This document shows, one piece after another, positions 6,889 to 12,458 of a DNA stretch of 35,274 bases. The notes under the pieces are model-generated. The model was not told the DNA's origin and searched no databases. It was given only the letters and a program-made list of their open reading frames with translations. Made by a program: the position numbers and the translations under genes. How positions within the stretch are numbered: the stretch's first letter is position 1; each line of letters opens with the position of its first letter. The DNA comes from JBBDXA01 sp040902585 (GTDB taxonomy: Bacteria; Planctomycetota; Phycisphaerae; Phycisphaerales; Phycisphaeraceae), in assembly GCA_040902585.1 (NCBI GenBank), contig JBBDXA010000094.1, positions 1-35,274 on the forward strand. Reading direction: 5' to 3'.

Positions 6889-8031
6889 ATGCCCACTCTC
6901 ACCGACCATCTCGCCGGCCTCATGCTCCCCACCGAATCGGCCGCGGCCCTGGGCTATCGCCTGCCCGCCGAGTTCGAACCCGTTGAAGCCCTCTGGCTCA
7001 CCTACCCGCACAACCTTGACACCTGGCCGCGATGTTTCGAGGAAGCGTGCAAACAGTACGACCACTTCATCGCCCAGGCCAAGCGATTCACAAAGGTGAA
7101 CGTCATCGGCAAGGGCCGGGACTTCGAGTGGACCACCAACGACTCGTGGGTGCGCGATTACGGGCCAATATTTGTGGTGCGAAAGAAGGGCCAAGGGCCA
7201 GGGGCCAAGGGCCAAGGGGCCGATCCCAATCCGCAATCCTCTTCTCCCTTGGCCCTTGGCCCTTCCTCCCTTGGCCCTGCCCCCCTCGCCTGCCACGATT
7301 TCACCTTCAACGGATGGGGCGGCAAGTACGACACCGAGGACTACAACCCCGCGCTCGATGACATCATCCCCCGCTTCGTTGCCAAACATCTGGACATCCC
7401 CATCTGGACGCACGACCTTATTCTCGAAGGCGGCTCCATCGATGTGAACGGCCGCGGCTCGCTGCTCACCACCAAACAATGCCTGCTCAATGTCAACCGC
7501 AACTCCAAGCTCACGCAGCCGCAGATCGAAGCGAAGATTCACGCGGCCCTGGGCACCCGCCACATCATCTGGCTGCCCGGCGGCATCGAAGGCGATGACA
7601 CCGATGGCCATATCGATGATGTCGCTCGCTTCATCGCGCCCGACACCGTCGCCTCCCTCCGCGCTCCCAAAGAAAACGCCGACCACGAGATGCTCGAAAA
7701 CAACTGGCGCGCCCTTCAGCAGGCTCGCGATCAGGACGGGAAGAAGCTCAACCTCGTCGCGCTGCCGGTGCCCGAGCCGATGTTCCACGACTATCCGCCG
7801 ATCGGGAATGATGAAGGCGGTCACTATCAGATCCCCGCGAGCTATGCGAATTTTCTCATTCTGAACGAAGGCGTGTTGGTGCCGGTGTTCGGGCAGAAGA
7901 GTGATGAGGTCGCGCTGCGCACGCTGGAAGAGGCGATGCCGGGCAAGCAGATCGTCGGCGTTCGCGCGGAGAAGCTCGTCGTCGGCTTCGGGGCATTGCA
8001 TTGTCTGTCGATGCAGCAGCCGCGGGCATAA
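6889..8031 (+). CDS. aguA: Agmatine deiminase with in-frame repeat insertion
   Basis: Guanidino-group modifying enzyme of the peptidyl-arginine-deiminase fold that converts agmatine to N-carbamoylputrescine and ammonia, the substrate of the upstream gene product. It has 380 residues. Landmarks: TNDSWVRDYGPIFVV at 83-97, FNGWGGKYDTED at 140-151, EGGSIDVNGRGSLLTT, WLPGGIEGDDTDGHIDDVARF (Asp and His of the catalytic set) and the nucleophile Cys372 in ALHCLSMQQ. Between FVVRK and ACHDFTFNGWGG lies an extra segment at about 99-133 (KKGQGPGAKGQGADPNPQ, then Ser/Pro/Leu-rich), encoded by a GGCCAAG hairpin. Families without the insert run directly from one block to the other. All catalytic motifs survive, so the enzyme is probably active. 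The stop codon lies at the edge of another inverted repeat. Confidence 0.95.
   Translation: MPTLTDHLAGLMLPTESAAALGYRLPAEFEPVEALWLTYPHNLDTWPRCFEEACKQYDHFIAQAKRFTKVNVIGKGRDFEWTTNDSWVRDYGPIFVVRKKGQGPGAKGQGADPNPQSSSPLALGPSSLGPAPLACHDFTFNGWGGKYDTEDYNPALDDIIPRFVAKHLDIPIWTHDLILEGGSIDVNGRGSLLTTKQCLLNVNRNSKLTQPQIEAKIHAALGTRHIIWLPGGIEGDDTDGHIDDVARFIAPDTVASLRAPKENADHEMLENNWRALQQARDQDGKKLNLVALPVPEPMFHDYPPIGNDEGGHYQIPASYANFLILNEGVLVPVFGQKSDEVALRTLEEAMPGKQIVGVRAEKLVVGFGALHCLSMQQPRA
7186..7278 (+). repeat. Composite GGCCAAG-word hairpin inserted in frame in aguA
   Basis: Left arm 7186-7221 contains phased 7-mers GGCCAAG, GGCCAGG, GGCCAAG, GGCCAAG. Right arm 7246-7278 is the complementary array. The loop contains CAATCCGCAATCC, the complement of the ATTGCGG word. 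It matches the bioA insert in sequence, orientation and reading frame; here it is about 20 nt shorter in the loop. Confidence 0.9.
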
Positions 8032-8176
8032 AGCCGCGACCGGTGGTCGCGGTGCCACGATGGCCGACACGTTCAGGATTATCGTGGATGATCGTTGCAA
8101 ACGTCTCGCCGATCCGGACATCGTCGCTATTCGCGTGACCGTTTTGCCGGCGACCGCGACCACCGGTCGCGGCTTT
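8030..8176. repeat. Perfect 24-bp inverted repeat with 99-nt spacer between aguA and the sugar kinase
   Basis: Arms 8030-8053 (starting AAAGCCGCGACCGG) and 8153-8176 are exact reverse complements. Each arm is itself partly self-complementary (GCGACC-GGTGGTCGC), so cruciform or paired hairpins are possible. The left arm starts within the aguA stop codon. The spacer at 8060-8185 is open for 41 codons (MADTFRIIVDD...), but coding is not supported. Confidence 0.85.
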
Positions 8177-8194
8177 GTGCGATGATGCCGCCGC

Positions 8195-9688
8195 ATGACC
8201 ACCGCGCTCTACCTCGGGCTCGACATCGGCACCACGGCCTGTAAAACCGTCGCCATCGATGACCTCGGCAAGGTTCACGCCAAGGGCACCGGCAAATATC
8301 CCACCTACACACCCGAGCCCGGCACCAGCGAACAGGATGTCATCGAAGTCTGGCAGGGCGTGCGCGATGCCCTGAAAGAACTCACATCACAAGTCGCCCC
8401 CGCGCAGCTCAAGGCCCTGGGCCTCAGCGGCGCGATGCACAGTTTTCTGCCCATCACCAGCGAAGGCCAGCCGCTCGCCCGCGCCCTGACCTGGGCGGAC
8501 ACGCGGCAGGCGCGCGATCTCCTGCCTCTGAGGAAACGGCTCGCTGCGCTCAAAGCCTACGAACGCACCGGTTGCCCGTCGCAGTGGCTCTATCACCCCG
8601 CGCGACTCGCCTGGTGGCGCGAAGCGCACGGCCTGAACCTCAACGGCGGATTCGTCGCCATCAAAGACTGGATTCTTCTCCAGCTCACCGGCAAGCTCGC
8701 CACCGACACCTGCATCGCTTCCTCCACCGGCTGGCTCGATATGCACAAGCGAACGTGGGATGAAAAACTCCTGAGCTTGAGCGGCCTTCACCGCGGCCAA
8801 CTTCCCACGCTGCTCGCACCCACCGATCGGGTGGGCACCATTCTTCCAGGCGTCTCCCGCGCGACCGGCCTTCCGTTGAAACTGCCCGTTTACCCCGGCG
8901 GCAGCGACGGCGGCATGGCGAACCTCGGCTCCGGCGCGGTCGCGCCCAACACCTCCGGCTCCGTCGTCATTACCGTCGGCACCAGCGGGGCCGTACGCGT
9001 CACCACCGACAAACCGCTGCTCGATCCGCAGCAGCGCACCTGGTGCTACAACCTGACGGGCGGCCTGTGGTTCGCAGGCGGCGCGATTAACAACGGCGGC
9101 CTGGCGGTCGATCGCATCCGCAGTGAGTTCTACGGTGACCTTCCCGAGAAAGAAGGTTTTACTCAGCTCTTCGCCGATGCGAAAAGAACAGAGGCCGGCG
9201 CGGAAGGGGTGCTGCTGCTGCCCTTTTATGCGGGCGAGCGCACGCCGCACTGGCGGCCGGATTTGCAGCCGGACCTTTTGAATTTTTCCGATCGTGAGCG
9301 CAGGCATGTGGCGCGGGCGGCGCTGGAAGCGGTGGCGTTTTGTCTTGCGGATGTGTGGGAGGTGCTTCAGCCACAGGTCTCGATTGATTCGCGCAGGTTC
9401 ATTCGCCTGACCGGCGGCATCACGCAATCGCACCTGTGGTCGCAGATTGTGTGTGATGTGCTGGGCGTGCCGCTGGTGTTGTCGGAGGCGGCTGATGCCT
9501 CGGCGATCGGCGCAGCCTTAACCGCCCGCGCGGGCTTGCAGGGCAAGAGCAAAGTGGAATGGGTCGGCGGTGATGAAGGCACGCGGATCGAACCGGATTC
9601 GGTCGAACACGTGAATTACAAAAGTATCAGAAGGGGCTTTGCCAAGGCGGTGGCGGCGCGGGTGAAGGCGCTGCCGAGGCAAGCGTGA
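8195..9688 (+). CDS. FGGY-family carbohydrate kinase, gluconokinase/xylulokinase-like
   Basis: ATP-dependent sugar kinase of the FGGY fold, 497 residues, typical for the family. N-terminal phosphate-binding loop GLDIGTTACKT at 8-18 with Asp10. LGLSGAMHSFLPI near 76-87 resembles gluconokinases (MHS) more than xylulokinases (QMHG). KDWILLQLTG and TDTCIASSTGWLDM follow. The catalytic base is probably Asp238 in YPGGSDGGMANLG, and ITVGTSGAVR at 259-268 belongs to the ATP site. GGAINNGGLA near 288 and LTGGITQSHLWSQIVCDVLG close the second domain. The substrate is probably gluconate, xylulose or a related sugar; the sequence alone does not decide. It sits 163 bp behind aguA on the same strand, with an inverted repeat between, so co-transcription is uncertain. 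Confidence 0.88.
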   Translation: MTTALYLGLDIGTTACKTVAIDDLGKVHAKGTGKYPTYTPEPGTSEQDVIEVWQGVRDALKELTSQVAPAQLKALGLSGAMHSFLPITSEGQPLARALTWADTRQARDLLPLRKRLAALKAYERTGCPSQWLYHPARLAWWREAHGLNLNGGFVAIKDWILLQLTGKLATDTCIASSTGWLDMHKRTWDEKLLSLSGLHRGQLPTLLAPTDRVGTILPGVSRATGLPLKLPVYPGGSDGGMANLGSGAVAPNTSGSVVITVGTSGAVRVTTDKPLLDPQQRTWCYNLTGGLWFAGGAINNGGLAVDRIRSEFYGDLPEKEGFTQLFADAKRTEAGAEGVLLLPFYAGERTPHWRPDLQPDLLNFSDRERRHVARAALEAVAFCLADVWEVLQPQVSIDSRRFIRLTGGITQSHLWSQIVCDVLGVPLVLSEAADASAIGAALTARAGLQGKSKVEWVGGDEGTRIEPDSVEHVNYKSIRRGFAKAVAARVKALPRQA

Positions 9689-9701
9689 GACAGGGAGTGG
9701 C

Positions 9702-9726
9702 GCTAAGGAAATGAGGAAATGAGGAA
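9702..9726 (+). repeat. Second copy of the AAGGAAATG word array
   Basis: These 25 bases (GCTAAGGAAATGAGGAAATG and on) are identical to 5728-5752. Here only one arm is present, 13 bp after the kinase stop codon. The two copies flank the aguB-aguA-kinase block as direct repeats. Confidence 0.85.
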
Positions 9727-9758
9727 CGGAGAGGTGCGTTGTTTTGTCTGTTGAGTTT

Positions 9759-9833
9759 GGAGCACCATCCCGGCAGGGTGGTGCTGTCAGGTAGCGGCAC
9801 GCTTGCGGCACCGCCCTGCCGGGACGGTGCTCC
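9759..9833. repeat. GGAGCACCATCCCG-family hairpin between the kinase and anti-sigma genes
   Basis: Arms 9759-9784 and 9808-9833 pair over 26 bp with two mismatches, around a 23-nt loop. It lies between convergent genes and could terminate transcription. The same core word, GGAGCACCATCCCG, recurs at 25624-25637 with variants and inverted copies up to 25695. The rest of 9689-9857 shows no gene. Confidence 0.85.
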
Positions 9834-9857
9834 AGTTCTGCTTTGTTCCCGCTCCGC

Positions 9858-10730
9858 TCACCGCGCCGTCGCCAGCTCCCACGCCGGCGTCATCAGCTCC
9901 TTCACCGGCATGCCCGTGAGGTAGAACACTGTCGTATTGCGCCGCCAGATCAGGATCGGGTGCGCGATGTCGGCTGGCGTCGCGACGTAGACCTTGCCTT
10001 CGTCGATCGTCACCTCGCCTTCGCTGTCGGCGCGGATCCACAGGCTGATTGGCGGCTTGTCCTTGCCGCGGTAGACCACGTGTACCGACTTACCCCCGGC
10101 CGCGCCGCACTGGCCCGCGCCGGCGTACTCGTAGCCGATCGAGGAAAGATCAAGCACCGGCACGCCTTCGTTCATCGCGAGGAATTCCTTCACCTTCTCC
10201 GGCAGTATGCCCACTTCCTTGCCGAAATCGTGGGCCTTGGAGAGCCGGTCCAGCGCCGCGGCGCAGGTTTCGTGCCGGCGATCGATGCGGCCGGCGGTTC
10301 GGGCGTCGACCTGATACACCGGAAGGCCCGGCTGCGCCGCGTCCTGCCGCATCTGGAACCAGATCGACGCGGTCACCACCAGGATCACCGCCGCCGCGAT
10401 CGCCGGTGTCCAGCGTCGCAGCACGGCGAGGATGCCGCGATCGTGCTTGGCCGCCCGCATCTGCTTCAGGGTCACCGCGTCATCGTCGTTGGCTTGGCTT
10501 GCGATGGCTTCAATCTTCGCGCGAAGGTCGGAGGGAGCGGCAGGAGAGCACTCCTTCATCGCCCGTTCGACGGCCTGGCGCAGTTGCTGCTGATGCATCG
10601 CCCGGCGCGTGGCCTGCGGGTTCATGGACATGTGCTCGAGCACGCGCAGGTTCTGTTCCACGTCCAGTTCCCCGTCGGCAAACGCCTCGAGGTACTTGCG
10701 GACTTCTTTGTCATCCATCGGCTTGGGCAT
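9858..10730 (-). CDS. Membrane-anchored anti-sigma factor-like protein
   Basis: Predicted single-span inner-membrane protein, 290 residues. The cytosolic N-terminal part (MDDKEVRKYLEAFADGELD...) resembles the helical domain of anti-sigma factors that hold ECF sigma factors inactive, including the YLxxxxDGEL pattern. The His-x3-Cys-x2-Cys zinc motif of the ZAS class is absent. One membrane helix spans about 107-125 (WTPAIAAAVILVVTASIWF). The C-terminal part, about 165 residues, would be outside the membrane and resembles nothing I recognise with certainty. The gene follows the sigma factor gene 93 bp downstream on the same strand, the standard sigma/anti-sigma arrangement. Function as anti-sigma factor is inferred from this order and the N-terminal pattern. 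Confidence 0.75.
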   Translation of the reverse strand: MPKPMDDKEVRKYLEAFADGELDVEQNLRVLEHMSMNPQATRRAMHQQQLRQAVERAMKECSPAAPSDLRAKIEAIASQANDDDAVTLKQMRAAKHDRGILAVLRRWTPAIAAAVILVVTASIWFQMRQDAAQPGLPVYQVDARTAGRIDRRHETCAAALDRLSKAHDFGKEVGILPEKVKEFLAMNEGVPVLDLSSIGYEYAGAGQCGAAGGKSVHVVYRGKDKPPISLWIRADSEGEVTIDEGKVYVATPADIAHPILIWRRNTTVFYLTGMPVKELMTPAWELATAR

Positions 10731-10747
10731 GGCGGAGGGTCCTGTTG

Positions 10748-10830
10748 AGCTATGAGCCGTCAGCTATCAGCTATCAGCTTTTGAAATTCCACTTGAAACG
10801 ATTAACACGTCACTCGCCACTCGTCACTCC
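10748..10830. repeat. Two 7-mer arrays between sigma and anti-sigma genes
   Basis: 10749-10780 is a phased array of AGCTATG, AGCCGTC, AGCTATC, AGCTATC, AGCT. 10808-10830 is a second array of CGTCACT, CGCCACT, CGTCACT. Neither has its complement nearby. The second array overlaps the end of the sigma gene, whose TGA stop lies in it; on the coding strand it reads GGAGTGACGAGTGGCGAGTG. The word is closely related to the GTGACGGA array at the end of the RNase PH gene. Confidence 0.8.
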
Positions 10831-11369
10831 GTGGCGATGCCGTTTTCAGCCGCGACCTGTGCGAGCTTCTCACTGAGAATCGCCCGGGCCCGGTACAGCC
10901 GGCTCATCACGGTGCCCAGCGGCACATCCAGCACATCGGCCACTTCGCGGTATTTCAATCCTTCGATGGCCCATAACAGGAGCACATCGCGGTAACGCGG
11001 GTCCAGGTCGTCGATCGCCTTCTTCAGGCGCTGGTCCACCTGTTCCCAGTCAAGGCTGGCCAGGTCCCACGCGGGGGTGGGCGTGTCCAGCTCACTGGCG
11101 ACGCCTTCGTGCCGCAGGTCGTCGGCAAGCGTCGGAGCCCTGCGATCCTTGCCGCACTTGGTGTAAAAGCAGTTGTGCAGGATCTTAAAAAGCCAGGGCC
11201 GGATGCCGCGCTCGCGCAGTTCGAAGGTTGCTTCCGCTTTCAGGGCGCGCAGGTACGTCTCCTGCACAAGGTCCGCCGCGCTGTCGGCGTTCTTGCACAG
11301 GTGAAATGCCATGCGGTACACGGCGTCAAGTTCATCGATCGCCATGCGGCGGAATTCCGAGGTCTGCAC
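10824..11369 (-). CDS. ECF-type RNA polymerase sigma factor
   Basis: Sigma-70 family factor of the extracytoplasmic-function group that directs RNA polymerase to specific promoters, 181 residues. Region 2 is at about 7-60 (ELDAVYRMAFHLCKNADSAADLVQETYLRAL, then IRPWLFKILHNCFYTKCGKDRR). Region 4 is at about 116-165 (AIDDLDPRYRDVLLLWAIEGLKYREVADVLDVPLGTVMSRLYRAR), a clear helix-turn-helix. I chose a GTG start (11367-11369) because AGGAGG at 11377-11382 lies exactly 7 nt upstream; an ATG twelve codons earlier has that sequence inside its frame and no better site. The downstream gene encodes a membrane anti-sigma-like protein. The RYR-VLLLW segment matches the planctomycete and related ECF groups, but I cannot assign the subgroup. 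Confidence 0.93.
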   Translation of the reverse strand: MQTSEFRRMAIDELDAVYRMAFHLCKNADSAADLVQETYLRALKAEATFELRERGIRPWLFKILHNCFYTKCGKDRRAPTLADDLRHEGVASELDTPTPAWDLASLDWEQVDQRLKKAIDDLDPRYRDVLLLWAIEGLKYREVADVLDVPLGTVMSRLYRARAILSEKLAQVAAENGIATE

Positions 11370-11440
11370 TGCGAAGCCTCCTGTTCGCTCTATAGCTGAC
11401 AACATCTTAGGCGCTGCGAATATTCCTGTGCAGGGGGAAA

Positions 11441-11503
11441 GGAGTCAGGAGTCAGGAATCAGGAATCAGGAGACAGGTGTCAGGAATCAGGAGTCAGAAA
11501 TTA
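11441..11503 (+). repeat. Nine in-phase copies of the GGARTCA heptamer
   Basis: Nine consecutive heptamers can be read without a gap: GGAGTCA twice, GGAATCA twice, GGAGACA, GGTGTCA, GGAATCA, GGAGTCA and a decayed GAAATTA. No inverted partner lies nearby. It is located between the divergent sigma factor and RNase PH genes. The unit length is constant while substitutions fall at a few positions, as in degenerate heptamer arrays such as the cyanobacterial STRR sequences. Confidence 0.9.
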
Positions 11504-11532
11504 GAAACAAGGTAAACACCGCTCCACAAAAG

Positions 11533-11554
11533 CCCACCCACTCCCGTGGGTGGG
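11533..11554 (+). terminator. Short GC hairpin before RNase PH
   Basis: CCCACCCAC (11533-11541), a 4-nt loop, and GTGGGTGGG (11546-11554) form a 9-bp stem followed by TTT. It lies 28 bp before the start of the RNase PH gene. It could be a weak terminator or leader structure; the run of three T is too short to be convincing. Confidence 0.35.
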
Positions 11555-11582
11555 TTTGCACGCGCGCCCGCATCCTGCTTTC

Positions 11583-12308
11583 ATGCCTGACATGCCTCGA
11601 AACCCCAAGCCACGTAAACCCACCGATCTCCGCCCCGTCACCATCGAGCCGTTTCCCTCGGCCGCCGTGGGCAGCGTGATCATCTCGCAGGGAGACACGC
11701 GCGTCCTCTGCACCGCCAGCATCTCCACCGATGTCCCCAAATTCCTCTGCGACAAAGTCACCGGTGTGCCCCTGCGCGGCTGGGTCACCGCCGAGTATTC
11801 CATGCTGCCCGGCTCCACGCGCGATCGCAAAAAGCGAGGCCCTGACGGCCGCGCCACCGAGATTCAAAGGCTTATCGGCCGCGTCCTTCGGGCGGCGGTC
11901 GATCTCGACAAAATGCCCGGCCTGGTCATCACCTGTGACTGCGATGTCCTCGTCGCTGACGGCGGCACGCGCACCGCTTCCATCACCGGGGCCTTCGTCG
12001 CCCTCGCTCAGGCTGTCGCCCACGCCCGCGCCAAGGGGATCATCACCCGCGACCCGATCAAGGGCCCCATCGCCGCCATCAGTGTCGGTATCATCGACGG
12101 CAAGGCCTACCTCGATCTGGACTACCCGCTCGACAGCAAGGCCGATGTGGACATGAACGTCGCCATGAACCACAAGGGCGAATTCATCGAAATCCAAGGC
12201 ACCGGCGAAGGCGGCACCTTCACCCGCAAACAGCTCGATGAACTGCTGGCCTTGGCGGGTAAAGGCATTGGGCAGTTGATGAAGATTCAAAGGAAAGTGA
12301 CGGAGTGA
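11583..12308 (+). CDS. rph: Ribonuclease PH
   Basis: Phosphate-dependent 3'-to-5' exoribonuclease that trims tRNA 3' ends, which matters here because the tRNA in this window lacks an encoded CCA. It has 241 residues, as usual for the family, and aligns by eye with E. coli RNase PH nearly end to end: RPVTIEPFP, GSVIISQGDTRVLCTASI, GWVTAEYSMLPGSTRDRKKRG, RATEIQRLIGRVLRAAVDL, CDVLVADGGTRTASITGAFVAL, ISVGIIDGKAYLDLDYPLDSKADVDMNVAMN, and EIQGTGEGGTFTRKQLDELLALA. The phosphate-site GGTRTASITG motif is intact. Start taken at the first ATG of MPDMPRNPKP; the second ATG three codons later is possible. The last codons and the TGA stop lie inside a GTGACGGA repeat array. Confidence 0.95.
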   Translation: MPDMPRNPKPRKPTDLRPVTIEPFPSAAVGSVIISQGDTRVLCTASISTDVPKFLCDKVTGVPLRGWVTAEYSMLPGSTRDRKKRGPDGRATEIQRLIGRVLRAAVDLDKMPGLVITCDCDVLVADGGTRTASITGAFVALAQAVAHARAKGIITRDPIKGPIAAISVGIIDGKAYLDLDYPLDSKADVDMNVAMNHKGEFIEIQGTGEGGTFTRKQLDELLALAGKGIGQLMKIQRKVTE

Positions 12309-12390
12309 CGGAGTGACGAAGTGACGCAGTGGAACCCGATAGGAACTTCGTCACTTCGTCACTTTGTTACTTCGTTACTTCGTACTTCGC
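12297..12390. repeat. Inverted arrays of the GTGACGGA 8-mer at the end of rph
   Basis: 12297-12328 has four phased 8-mers (GTGACGGA, GTGACGGA, GTGACGAA, GTGACGCA). 12344-12390 has five or six complementary units (ACTTCGTC, ACTTCGTC, ACTTTGTT, ACTTCGTT, ACTTCGTA). The loop is about 15 nt. The rph stop codon (12306-12308) is the TGA of the second unit. As a hairpin immediately after rph it may serve as a transcription terminator or 3'-end stabiliser. Confidence 0.9.
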
Positions 12391-12458
12391 GGTATCAATA
12401 AGGATTGACACGGGTCCTCGCTGACCCGGAAACAGTTTCTCCAGGATGGAGCATTTTG

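Noticed and set aside
8060..8185. 41-codon open frame between aguA and the sugar kinase
   Set aside because: It is bounded by the arms of an inverted repeat, has no Shine-Dalgarno, and its product matches no family I recognise.
6883..8202. 439-codon open frame antisense to aguA
   Set aside because: It is the shadow of the agmatine deiminase gene and reads through two repeats without any recognisable domain.
11441..11503. Possible CRISPR array
   Set aside because: The heptamers are contiguous with no spacers, far too short for CRISPR repeats, and there are no cas genes in the window.
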